Of a DNA stretch of 64,000 nucleotides, positions 15,001-23,149 are shown one piece after another. The notes beneath the pieces were generated by a model. It saw only the letters and a list, made by a program, of their open reading frames with translations, was not told the origin of the DNA and made no database searches. Position 1 is the first letter of the stretch, and each line of letters starts with the position of its first letter. Origin of the DNA: Cristatella mucedo (taxonomy: Eukaryota > Bryozoa > Phylactolaemata > Cristatellidae); contig WPIO01000016.1 in NCBI GenBank assembly GCA_009760855.2, positions 5,959,001-6,023,000 on the forward strand. Reading direction: 5' to 3'. A program made the position numbers and the translations under genes.

Positions 15001-16579
15001 GCCACTGTCACTGCTGCTCCTCAGTTTCTGACTTCCTACCCACCCACCAGCTCCTTGCCTCCCAGCAGTCTAGCTTGCATGCAGTGGCATTTGCTTGCAC
15101 AAGCCACGAGGCGATCCAGGTCTGGGAGGCTGGCCCGAGCTCTGGGTTGACCGAATCTGCCAAGGCAGGCGAGTGCCTCGGCTGACTCGACCGACTTGGC
15201 AACTAAACCGGAGTCTGACCGTCCAGCCGACAACAGCATCCATAGCACCTGCAGCCATACCACCTACCACCGATTGCTAGCCCTGCAGCCACCACCGCTA
15301 ATGGCAGCGCTAGCGATCGCCTGGCCATCACTCGAGCCACTCGGGAGCTCTGCAGCAGCTGCCGAGGCAGCAGTGCCACGAGGAGAGTGCGTCGAGCGAG
15401 CCGCGCGGCCGGGCACAGGCACCAGCCAGTCCCTGTGGCGGCGGCAGCGGCAGTGGCGGCTAAGGCTAAGACTGAGGTAGGGAGGGACTGACCTGGGCTT
15501 GGAGGCGAGGCGGCCGTGGCCAGTAGGCTCAGCTAGGCTGCTGCCGAGTTTGGCGCGGCGTCTGCCCGCGTGCCGAAGAGCGACCTCGACTTGTCGACAC
15601 GGAGCGCCCAGACCGAAACTGAACCCACCTAAACCCTAAACCCTGTCCAGACGAGCCAGGTGTGGTTTCGGTGGAGAGTCGATTGGCTGGCATGGATGTG
15701 GTATCGGCTGATGGGAGAGGAGCCGTTCTAGAACCAACCGCTCGGTGGCAGCACACTTGAGGGCTCGTCAAAGGCGCCTCCTGTTCGTTCAATCGACGCC
15801 TCAAATGGGTCAAAATCCGAAAACGGCCAGGCAAGCACACCTCCCTGGCGAAACCCAGCAAAGGCCAGCAGCAGCAGCAGCAAACGTTGAGGTAGAAGCT
15901 GGCTGCGAGAGATCGCCGGGCCAGAGCGAGCCCCGTCTTTCTCGGCATACTAGTGCAGCTCGGTCGACTCAGCGGCACGAGGGGGTTAGACCCATCCGAT
16001 GACGACACGACGGGCTGGCGGGCGGGGGGGGGGGGGGGGGGGGGAGGGGCGACGGCTTGAGAGAGGGCATCGCTGCCGCGGAGCCAGAAAATGACCCCGG
16101 CCGACTCGCTGGCCGCAGATGAAACAAGCGCTCGTCGTCGAGCGGCCGGCGCCGAGCGCCTCCAGCCGACGCTCAGCTGCGGTCCGTCGACGTGGGCTCG
16201 AGCCATCCCTTTATACGCGATGACCAGGTGTGCGCGGGCGAGACGCGGCCGTGCCGCGATCGGTGGCGCGGTACGCGGAGCAAGACGACGAAGACGCCAC
16301 CACGAGTTGGCGGCCACGACGACGCGGCGGCGGCGGCAGGCGAGGCGGTCGCTCGGCTCGCTCGTCCGTTACCTGCGACATCTGAGGTCTCAGCGAGAAG
16401 TCTTGCTCGAAGGCGCGGCGGCGAAGTTTCATCAGCAGCTGGCACGGGAGCACTCCTTCCCTCAGAGCTTGCGCCAGATCGAAGACGACACCGTTGCATT
16501 GTGTCACCTTGTGGTCGGGCGGCAGAATTTCGCACCTGACCAGCCAGTCGGCGCACTCTCTCCATTCTTCGGCGGCCAT
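3668..16579 (-). CDS. VAV: Vav-family Rho guanine nucleotide exchange factor, N-terminal part (2 exons, continues off left edge)
   Basis: Two exons are visible: 16579-16373 and 3784-3668, joined in phase 0 to give residues 1-108. They form a calponin-homology (CH) domain. The first exon opens with a short Met-Ala-Ala then EEWRECADWL, and contains VFDLAQALREGVLPCQLL and ends LRPQMSQ; the second contains FLCGKNIRLFL, DLFD and DLKDFGK. This order and the junction after PQMSQ match the start of animal Vav proteins, where the CH domain is followed by an acidic linker, Dbl-homology, PH, C1, SH3 and SH2 domains. In known Vavs the CH domain restrains the exchange module that loads GTP on Rac/Rho downstream of tyrosine kinases. 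The DH and later exons were searched for on the minus strand below 3668 and not found, so they probably lie outside the window. The intron is 12.6 kb and rich in repeats. No ATG in frame upstream is better placed than 16579 for the family start. Family assignment is strong; paralogue number cannot be given. Confidence 0.9.
3925..4060 (-). repeat. Degenerate LINE 3'-end copy
   Basis: The order ATAATAATTATAA, GCACCATTCTTCC, TTTTACAT, CATGTGGTTAGTG, CGTGTCAG, AAGCATAAGCAC follows the reverse-strand LINE tail seen clearly at 21.9-22.1 kb. It is diverged. The following stretch to about 4115 (TATTTATCTG...GTAACTCCACAGAGCC) resembles the second tail family of 17.2 kb. Confidence 0.5.
4559..4695. repeat. 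(CT)n microsatellite with CCCTCT interruptions
   Basis: About 137 bp of CT dinucleotides interrupted by CCCTCT units in the second half. Confidence 0.95.
5467..5640. repeat. Tandem duplication, 2 x 87 bp
   Basis: 5467-5553 is repeated at 5554-5640 with a single visible substitution (TTCACGAACC versus TTCAGGAACC), indicating a recent duplication. The unit is 29 codons long, so a minus-strand ORF reads through both copies, but its protein has no recognisable features. Confidence 0.92.
5713..5830 (+). repeat. Degenerate SINE, family A/B-like
   Basis: An A-box-like AGCCAGGGGTAAGGCGGTCG is followed by GCAATCCTTTATTGCCCGC and TAAGGCTCTTTTGCAGCTG, in the family A order. The B box is not recognisable. 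Confidence 0.45.
6590..7200 (-). pseudogene. Broken Tc1/mariner-type transposase
   Basis: Reading the minus strand in shifting frames gives the landmarks of a Tc1-like DDE transposase in the correct order. First is a helix-turn-helix-like VSQELTIGKGTVSYNLKKCF, then GLPRRVSANRSR with LTRDNKK, and finally VLWTDESKFTIHCNGKP, which holds the first catalytic Asp. After this point only PDCLQ and a weak tail remain before homology is lost. Stops and frameshifts between the blocks mean no working enzyme is encoded. The terminal inverted repeats were not located. The element lies in the large Vav intron. The family call rests on motif order seen by eye. Confidence 0.75.
7240..9110. other. No gene recognised (Vav intron)
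   Basis: CAG/GCA-rich and C-rich DNA with short overlapping ORFs on both strands rich in Cys, Arg and Pro. No domain, splice pair or repeat family could be supported apart from short poly-C runs near 8115 and 8690. Confidence 0.4.
9115..9250 (-). repeat. Degenerate family A SINE
   Basis: The order ATCACGGCTATCATCATGG, CCTGCCGTTGGCAATAGAAGG, TTGCCC, CCGAACTCGAAGTCGCGACC follows the reverse strand of intact copies (for example 13.2 kb), with heavy divergence. A second, still weaker copy follows at about 9390-9510 (CAGCAGCTATAACGCCCACTTGC, GGACTCGAAC). Confidence 0.4.
9339..9376. repeat. (ATT)n microsatellite
   Basis: Imperfect ATT trinucleotide array, typical of the tails of the LINE family in this window. 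Confidence 0.8.
9727..9744. repeat. Poly-G tract
   Basis: About 18 consecutive G on the plus strand. Similar G or C runs occur near 12059, 16023, 12900 and 58879. Confidence 0.9.
10270..10390 (+). repeat. Degenerate tRNA-derived SINE
   Basis: A B-box-like GAGGGTTCAAATCTC is followed by GCGGGCAATTTCTCATTGCC and, further on, TTGGCTCTTCTTGTGCTAG, as in family A. The A box is weak. Confidence 0.45.
10400..11150. other. No gene recognised; CAG and CAGG arrays
   Basis: Contains a (CAGG)n run at about 10857-10884, a (CAG)n run at about 10892-10912 and a poly-C tract near 10705. No coding evidence. Confidence 0.5.
11158..11272. repeat. 23-bp minisatellite, 5 copies
   Basis: The unit begins CCTGCCACAGGGTGG and continues CACCGGAA; five near-identical copies, the last with GCGG for GTGG. 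Because 23 is not a multiple of 3, all three frames stay open for one stretch, which creates several spurious repetitive ORFs. Confidence 0.93.
11820..11995. repeat. Poly-C/AGCTTATGCATGC minisatellite
   Basis: Six to eight copies of a unit consisting of a run of seven to ten C followed by AGCTTATGCATGCTAT or a close variant. The core GCATGC is a palindrome. Unit length varies mainly through the C run. Confidence 0.9.
12380..12571. repeat. Purine-only GAGAGGGG-type tract
   Basis: About 190 bp almost free of pyrimidines on the plus strand, a polypurine/polypyrimidine tract of GA, GGGA and AAGGG units. Confidence 0.93.
12600..13080. other. No gene recognised
   Basis: Mixed-composition DNA with short ORFs and a poly-G run at about 12899-12908; no repeat family or coding signal seen. 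Confidence 0.4.
13098..13226. repeat. (TA)n microsatellite with ACTATA interruptions
   Basis: About 130 bp of TA dinucleotides; the SINE at 13230 abuts it directly. Confidence 0.95.
13230..13396 (-). repeat. tRNA-derived SINE, family A (near-complete)
   Basis: Read on the minus strand it has an A-box-like TGGCACACTAGGTAAG, a B box GGTTCGAATCC (13322-13332), then a body with GCGATCCTTTATCGCC, AAGCGGTTGTGATAGCCGTAAAGG, CTCTTCTGTCGCT, ending TTAAATCAGC. The spacing of A and B boxes fits an RNA polymerase III promoter. The body and tail are shared with at least six other copies in the window, which distinguishes it from a tRNA gene. Confidence 0.88.
13690..13797 (+). repeat. LINE 3'-end-only insertion
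   Basis: Carries AAGTGCACAGAAAGAGATTC, AGTTCTCCGAGGGCACT and a terminal (ATT)n, the stem-loop end of the L2-like LINE family, without any coding sequence. The stem is AGTGC/GCACT, a compensated variant of the usual GCGCC/GGCGC. Confidence 0.8.
14358..14997. repeat. CT/CTGT-rich compound microsatellite
   Basis: About 640 bp made of CT, CTGT and CTTT units on the plus strand, ending in a pure (CT)n run and TGTGTGTG. The long Ser/Leu-rich ORFs here are artefacts. Confidence 0.95.
15000..16020. other. No gene recognised (Vav intron, proximal part)
   Basis: Increasingly GC-rich DNA between the CT array and the Vav first exon, ending in a poly-G run (about 16021-16047). ORFs on both strands overlap and lack domains. 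Confidence 0.4.
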
Positions 16580-16960
16580 GTTTGACCCCAGCCGCCGCCG
16601 CCGCCGCCAATCCACTTCCGTGTGGCCGGCCGTTCGCCCTGCGGCCATCGGCTGTAGCCCCCGCGAGCGAGGTCGGCGCTGGCGTGCGCGCGCGCGGACA
16701 GCGCGTCGCGGCGAGGAGGCGGCGGCTCGCCGCGTCGCGCCGTCGAAACGCGACCAGCCGCCGAGGCGATCGTGCGACTTTTCTTCCGACCCCGTTCGTA
16801 ACGACCAGGACGTCGTCCGCGGCGTGACCCACCCGCGCGCACGTTGAACCCGGTAGCTCTCCCGAGAGGACCGGCGGAAAATCCCCGGGCAGCGTTATCG
16901 CGGGTGCGGGGCGAACGCGCTGTCGGAGAGGGAGGGCGTGGTTGGGAGCAGGTAGGGCGG
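16100..16960. promoter_or_regulatory. CpG-dense block around the Vav first exon
   Basis: The DNA here is very GC-rich with frequent CG dinucleotides and CCG/GGC runs on both strands, and it surrounds the first Vav coding exon. It is a plausible promoter and 5' UTR region (inference). No TATA box or initiator can be named. Several overlapping arginine/alanine-rich ORFs on both strands are by-products of the base composition. Confidence 0.45.
16373..16579 (-). CDS. VAV: Vav exon 1 (start codon to CH-domain middle)
   Basis: Encodes exactly 69 codons from ATG at 16579 to CAG, followed by a GTAACG donor (16372 downwards). The frame stays open upstream of the ATG to 16648, but homology begins two or three residues after the chosen Met, as in other Vav proteins. 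The exon lies in a CpG-rich block. Confidence 0.9.
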
Positions 16961-17164
16961 CGGGAATCGGTGCTGAACTAAACGTGTACGAATTGCGGGC
17001 CAGTGCTTATCCCCAGAGAGCTCCAGAGATAATGCTCTCTTGTGAGCATCGCATTCAATTGCGATGAACTTTTATTGAGGGGGTCAGTTCACCGGGTACA
17101 GACTCGCGTTGTTTGAAGCAAAGCAAAGCTGTAGTGCTTCAGAAGCTAAGGAAAGTCTGCTGAT

Positions 17165-17700
17165 GTAATGTAATGTAATGTATCTCCGTCAGTAACTCCA
17201 CAAAGTCATAAAGACCATGTGGGCGTTACGCAGGAGAGTTTTGTATAGCGCACTCACAGCCTAAGCGGCTTTCGGTACAATCATTCGGTAGCCAACAGAC
17301 TTCGTCTCACGCAACAAAGAGAAAGTGGGAAGCATAGCAGAGTCAGGAGAGCAGTTGAGGTAGTGAGTAGCATAGAAGTAGCAGTTCAGGACCGCTGAAA
17401 AAGATGCGCCATAGTCGGCAGTTGGAGAGTAGATGTCGCTGCGTAAGAATTGTGGAAGCGAGTTCCACAGTCGATGGCCTGCAGTCTGGTGCAGTCTGGG
17501 GAGAGTAACGCCAAGATTACCAAAGAGCAGTGAACTGTATCGTATTAACGACGATAGCAGGAACTAACCTTTCGGAGATTAATCTAGAAGAAAGATATAA
17601 CAAGCGATATATGTAGCGCTGATTCAGGCAGCGGTGGGCTCGGTGCGGTGAAATATAAAGTCCCAATATGCGGCTTGTGGAGCCATATTTGAAGATTGTA
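17165..17700 (-). repeat. LINE relic, second family (3' end with ORF C-terminus)
   Basis: On the minus strand a LINE C-terminal motif RLWNSLPQF is followed by SDIYSPTADYG, a stretch with LNCYFYATHYLNC, and LLRETKSVGYRM, then a short 3' UTR with AGCGCACTCA and a terminal repeat ATGTA. The last 280 bp are a close inverted copy of 55915-56175, and a diverged copy lies at 47.9 kb. RLWNSLP is the usual landmark near the end of many non-LTR retrotransposon ORFs. Confidence 0.75.
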
Positions 17701-18104
17701 TAAGGGAGCGCGGAGCTGGCTGCCGGCGATATGCAGGCGTCCGTTACTGTGGCCGTGACTGAAGAAAAGATTAACGAAGTGGGTTTTTTCCTTACCGTAT
17801 TATTGCCAGCGTTAAGCCTGCGATTATTGTTGCTCGCTGTAGAGAGACTGCTTCTGAACGAACTGCCGACGTCAAGGAACGCGGCCGCGTACCAGTGCTG
17901 CTCAAGATGTTTACTTTGCTTATCTGGCGACGCTGCCTGCGACGAGTGTCACGTGACGGCTCCATTACGCGCCGAGTAAGAGCTCCTTATTCGGCGACGT
18001 GCCGTGCACCGACATGCCTGCACGTCGTACGCCATTGCTTTACGGGAATGGAGAGAGCTACTACTAGTCAATCTCGTGAGTTGCGACTGCTCCTCTTCTG
18101 GTCG

Positions 18105-19515
18105 AGGTCATAGTCAAATACAATCGTGGCTTTCATTTCTACATCAATTACATGCAGATCAACACATTCTTCGACCGTTCTAAGCCTCGTTCCTCATCCG
18201 ACTCGCTGAGTCCCCTTACTTACTGCCTACATCCATGCTGACCCTGTGCATGTCACCCCTAACCATGTTATTCATTCTGTTTGTTTATCAAGCACGATAT
18301 TGCTCACCATTCGATTGCATTTCCCTTTGCAGCAAATGTAAAGCGCCTAGAAAGAGATTGAGCTCTCTGAGGGCGCTTTATCAAGTGCATTATTATTAGA
18401 TCCGACTCGCCGAGTTCTCTTACTGCCTACATCGACGGTACCGGCGTTTGGGTTGCTGCTGACTTCCTCAAGCTAAGCGACGATAAGACTAACCTGATCA
18501 TTATGGGAAAGCCCAGTGTCACCAGAAAATTTATTTGAAGACCTTGACGTTAAGATGGATTCAGGCAGCCTCACTCGAGCGACGTCTGCCCGTAATCTAG
18601 GCCCGTACTCTATTCCAAAACGACTTGTCATTAGATGAGCCAACTTCCTCCAAGTCGGCCTGCTTTCAGCGAAGGAAAATCGCATTATATTATAATATAT
18701 CAATACGATGCGCACCGATAATATAAAATATGCGATGCACCAGTTGTTGAAGTTGGCCAGCTTTTAGCGAAGGAAAATAGGGTAAAATCGGGGCCTGCTT
18801 ATATAAGAGCACTACAGCCAAACGAGTTCAAGCGTCTGTGACATCGAGTCTAGATTATTGCTTTTCCCTTTAATCAGGACTCCCAGCCTGTGCCCTTAAT
18901 CCTCAGCAAATGGTGCCGCACTCGGTGGTTCTTCCTGTCAGCCGTCGACAGTGAAACTGCCGCACCAGCCGCTTCTTATCAACATTTCAATCAATTTCCA
19001 CGACCCTCCATCTGTATGGCTCACAGATCGCTTCAATGGCTAACACGTGCCTAAAGGAACGCAGCAGCGACATTAAGCATCGTATCACTCGCTTTTTGGA
19101 ATTTAACTGTTTACCTATACCTCGTACAAACCTCAAATCCTGTGGAGATCGTGCATTTAGTTCGTATGCTCCCAAAGCCTGGAACTCCCTTCCGACTTCT
19201 GTCAAGACATCCCCTGACTTGACCACATTCAAAAAGAACTTAAAAACGCACCTATTTAGGACAGCATTTAGTGGGTCCCTGTGATTCGTCCTTTGTGAGC
19301 TTATGCGTGCTGACACTGTGCATGCTACCACTAACCACACTTGTATGCTGACCATGTGCATATCACCCCTAACCATGTTATTCATATTGTTTGTCAAGCA
19401 TGATAACACTCACCACTCACTCGATCGTTTTCCTTGGCAGCAAATTTAAAGTGCCTTGAAAGAGAATGAGTTCTCAGAGGGCGCTTTATCAAGTGTATTA
19501 TTAGTATTATTATTA
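18105..19515 (+). pseudogene. Degraded L2/CR1-like LINE (RT C-terminal fragments and 3' UTR)
   Basis: Plus-strand blocks collinear with the better copy at 22.1-23.1 kb: GFHFYINYMQINTFFD (counterpart of the YADDTQLY region, catalytic Asp pair lost), ADFLKLSDDKTNLIIMGKPS, and finally PRTNLKSCGDRAFSSYAPKA followed by WNSLPTSVKTSPDLTTFKK. Deletions, stops and an inserted 3'-end copy (18231-18400) interrupt it. The 3' UTR runs to the stem-loop AAAGTGCCTTGAAAGAG...GGGCGCTTT and an (ATT)n tail near 19510. Confidence 0.82.
18196..18433 (+). mobile_element. LINE 3'-end-only insertion flanked by long direct repeats
   Basis: 18234-18399 consists only of the LINE 3' UTR (ATGCTGACCCTGTGCATG to the GCGCC/GGGCGC stem-loop and ATTATTATTA). 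It is flanked by direct repeats 18196-18233 and 18400-18433 (ATCCGACTCGC[T/C]GAGT...CTGCCTACATC), which look like a target-site duplication with later divergence. The target is an older LINE copy. Confidence 0.75.
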
Positions 19516-19519
19516 TTAT

Positions 19520-19659
19520 GAAAGTGTGCAGGGAGCGACACAGGGAGTGAGCGACAGAGGAGAACGAGGTGGAGTGGACGCTGATATAAAAAAATTATTA
19601 TAGTAAATAAAATAGCTAGAATTATTATTTATGCATATGTAACCTTATATATTAAAATG

Positions 19660-19713
<54 letters not shown>

Positions 19714-20590
19714 GTACGTGTGTGTAAATTTAAATTTAATTATATAAATTAATATTAATATTAATATTTTTTTTTATTAATTAATTGACGAGGGATCCGC
19801 GAAATGTTGGCGAACTACATCAGCCAGATGAGGACAGCGATTCTAGAGCGACTAGCGGTGGCTCCTGAATTACTACCAAGTGGAACTGAATCTATCCTCA
19901 TTCATAGTTTTGAAAGTGGAACCTGCCGTCTGACGTAACGTTCAGTCAGTTGTACTAGGAGCTTCGAGACCTAGTGCGGGAGCTGTACGCTACGGCTGAC
20001 GCTGCGAAAATTCTGGATCTCTCTCGGCTGCGGTTGAATAGGCGGCCGCTCTTCGACGCAGACTTGTCGTCATATTAGGGTGCGGTCGCTCTCGGTTTCT
20101 GCCGCGCTGGCTGTGCCGCCGCCGTCAGCCTTTGACTTCGCGTGCGCGCGTCGGTGCAGCAGCAGCTGTCTGCTGGCAGCTGCGGACGTCGCTGCGTCGC
20201 TCGCTGCATCGCTAGGTGGAGGAGTGGCCGCGCGGGAGACCACCTCTGTACCGATCGGGCGCGCCGCGTCACCATCGTCACCGTCGTCGCCGTGAGACCG
20301 CGTCCCACCGCGCGGCGACTAGGCGGCCGAGCACGGTAACGTGATGCTCGCGACGACGACGACGACGAGGCATCGATCCAATCGAAAATTTAATTCTGAC
20401 GACGCGCGGCGGAAGGCGAGTCTCGACTCTGCTGGCAACCGACGCATTCGTTTTCAGCCACTGAAGGCCAGGCCGAGACTGAACGAGGCCGTGGAAAAGT
20501 GGAGGGGGGAGTGGAAAAGGGGCGGCGAAGCGCAGCCGCTGCCACGCTAGCACGTCAGCCGCGGCGCTGACCTGCCACCTAAGCAGCCGG
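19520..20590. other. AT-rich then GC-rich DNA, no gene recognised
   Basis: 19570-19790 is AT-rich with a TA/TG microsatellite at about 19664-19715; from 20040 the composition switches to GC-rich with many CG dinucleotides and overlapping Arg/Ala ORFs. No exon is supported. Confidence 0.45.
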
Positions 20591-20596
20591 GAGGGG

Positions 20597-20720
20597 GGGT
20601 TAATAATAATAATGATAATGCATTTGATATGGCGCCATCAGAGGACTCAATCTCGTTCTAGGCACTTTACATTTGCTACAGAGGAAGCGCGATCGAATGG
20701 TTAGTGGTAGCATGCTCGAT
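20597..20720 (-). repeat. LINE 3'-end-only copy
   Basis: Begins with (TAA)n, then GGCGCCATCAGAGGACTC, TCGTTCTAGGCACTTTACATT, GCGCGATCGAATGGTTAGTG: the reverse strand of the LINE tail with the stem-loop retained. Confidence 0.78.
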
Positions 20721-20729
20721 AAACAACAA

Positions 20730-21760
20730 GCTCGTTCGAAACGGTAGGAATGCTGCGCTAAGGCGAATTTGCGCTCGATTTACTTCTGTCCGACTACTGC
20801 TTCGGATCGTCCGGCGGCAAGCCAACGGTGCCCGATTCGCCCCTTCCCCGTCGCCGCGTCAGAACCTCTGCTTCTTTTCTTGCAGGCATGGCTCAACCAC
20901 TATTCGAGGCCAAATACTGCAGGAAAGATGGTGCAGGGGGGCTAAGCCTCCACTGCCTAGGCTGAGATGCCTAGCAGGGCCGACCGCGCCCATTCGGCAG
21001 CCGCTCGGCTTCATCCAGATCATAGGGGGTCAGAGGGCAATGATTCAATCCGAGCGCAGCGAGCCCTGAGGTCTCGCTTGCCCGCCGCGTGCGGAAGGTG
21101 CTCGATCGCGCCGGCCATCTTTGTGAAAGAACATCGGGCGACGAGCACAGGCAGTAGACGTCGATGTGTCACTTGCAAAAAAGACTCGGCTTGACACTCT
21201 CGCGAAGTTTATTGGTGTTGACTGAAAACGCTTAGACAGTTCGACCAGACCGCTGGCAGCTTTCAGGATCCGAATTTCGCACACCGCTCCGCCCCGCCTC
21301 GCTTGGCATCGCCGCCAAGGCAGGAGCAGGAGCAGCTGCAGCAGCAGCAGCCGTGCTTGGTGCCTGTCACGTCGTTTGTCGTGTAGATTTTCCTATGCGC
21401 GCATGCGACAATTTAAACTCGAAAGAGTAAAGAGTGCAAAGGCGAGCGCGAAAGCCGCTTTAGCACGAAACCTGAGAGTGACAGATCGAACTCAGTTTGT
21501 ATCTTTTTGTACTGAGATTCGCGATAGTTAGACGATCGTTAGACGACATTAGAGGATCGTGCAGAGGGTCGTTACAATTAATCGCATTATGAGTAATTCT
21601 TTCGTATTTTCTCTCCGCAAGGCGTCTTTTCCATTGCTCTACTGGTCGGACAAGTATGAGCATGCATTAAAAATCCAGTCTTCAAATGCCTAATGCTGCC
21701 GGAGGAAGCGAAGAGGCCGCCGCGGGCAGCTACGGATCGCTCGCATCGCGTATCGCCGAA
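20730..21760. other. No gene recognised
   Basis: Moderately GC-rich single-copy-looking DNA with short ORFs on both strands; a CAG run near 21340. No family motif. Confidence 0.35.
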
Positions 21761-21764
21761 CTTT

Positions 21765-21898
21765 AATAGTAATAGCAATACACTTGATGAAGCGCCCTCA
21801 GAGAAATCACTCTCTTTCTAGGCGCTCTGCATTACCTGAAAAGGAAGCACGATCAAACGGTCAGTGGTAGCATGCTCAATAAACATCGAGAATAACAC
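21765..21898 (-). repeat. LINE 3'-end copy interrupted by a second LINE
   Basis: Reverse-strand tail (GCGCCCTCAGAGAAATCACTC, TTTCTAGGCGCTCTG, GGTCAGTGGTAGCATGCTC, GGTGACATGCACAGGGT) stops exactly where the (TAA)n tail of the larger LINE copy begins, so the younger LINE probably inserted next to or into it. Confidence 0.75.
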
Positions 21899-21904
21899 GG
21901 GGTG

Positions 21905-23095
21905 ACATGCACAGGGTAATAATAATAATAATGTACTTGATAAAGCGCCCTCAGAGAACCTAATCTCTTTCTAGGCGCTTTACATTTGCTGCAAAGGGAA
22001 ATGCAATTGAATGGTAAGTAAAATCATGCTTGAAAAACAAACAAAATGAATAACATGGTTAGGGGTGACATGCACAGGGTCAGCATGCAAATGTGGTTAG
22101 TGGCAGCATGCACGGTGTCAGCACGCATAACCACGAGAAGGACGAATCACAGGGACCAATAATGCTGTCCTAAATAGGTGTGTTTTTAGGTTCCTTTTAA
22201 ATGTGGTCAGGTCAGGGGATGTTCTGACGCAGATCGAGAGGGAGTTCCAGGCTTTGGGAGCATACGAACTAAATGCACGGTCTCCAAAGGATTCGAGATT
22301 TGTACGAGGTATTTGTAGACTGTTGGATTCCGAAAAGCTGGTGGTACGATGCTTGGCCTGATGGGGGAGTATGTCGGAGAGATAGGCTGGAGCCATAGAA
22401 TGAAGGGACCTAAAAGTGAGCGACAAAACCTTGAAGTCAATCCGTTGCTTGACTGGTAACCAGTGCAGGTCGGCGAGAAGTGGAGTAATGTGGCAACTGC
22501 GACGCTCACGACAGACAAGCCTAGCTGCAGAGTTTTGCACCAGCTGCAATCGCCTGATCGCACATGCTGGTAGGCCAGTAAGCAGTGAGTTGCAGAAGTC
22601 GAGACGAGATGTCACGAATGCATGGACCAACTTGGACGTGGTATCCTTATCTAAACAAGCCCGAATTTTAGCAATGTTATGAAGCTGAAAATAGGCAGAT
22701 TTGACTGTGGAGCTGATATGGTCGTCTAACGAGAGGTCGCTTTGGAATATGACACCTAGATTTCGAGCTGATTCGACAGGAGATATGCTGGCAGGGCCAA
22801 TTTTGAGAGACAGCCTTTCCAATCTCTGAATCACACTGGGTTTGCCCATAACTAGTAAGTTAGTTTTGTCATCGTTTAGTTTAAGAAAATTTGCTGCCAT
22901 CCACGTGCGGATGTCATCAATGCATGCAGCAAGTGAGTTGAGAGAATTTGAGGTGCTCGAAGGCTGGGAGGGATCAAAGCAAAGGTACAATTGAGTGTCA
23001 TCCGCATAGAAGTGAAAGCCTAGAATGTGCTTGGCAATCACATCAGCAAGACGGAGAGTATAAACCGTGAAAAGAACCGGACCTAGCACGGAGGG
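21905..23095 (-). mobile_element. 5'-truncated L2/CR1-like LINE with open RT C-terminus
   Basis: The minus strand from 23089 to 22118 is open for 323 codons. It encodes the reverse-transcriptase palm with GFHFYADDTQLYL (catalytic Asp pair YADD), a thumb region FLKLNDDKTNLLVMGKPS, LQLVQNSAARLVCRERRS, DLHWLPVKQRIDFKVLSL, and the end YAPKAWNSL followed by FKRNLKTHLFRTAL. The 3' UTR runs to 21905 with the stem-loop (GCGCC...GGGCGC) and an (ATT)n tail. The N-terminal RT part and the endonuclease are missing; the 5' break is followed by a fragment of another tail (23090-23145). Absence of stops suggests a fairly recent insertion, but the copy cannot move by itself. Confidence 0.9.
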
Positions 23096-23149
23096 TCAGC
23101 GTGCAAGTGTGGTTAGTGGCAGCATGCACAGTGCCAGCACACATATGTA

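Noticed and set aside
14347-15185. 267- and 214-codon Ser/Leu-rich ORFs
   Set aside because: CT/CTGT microsatellite translation; no non-repetitive coding part.
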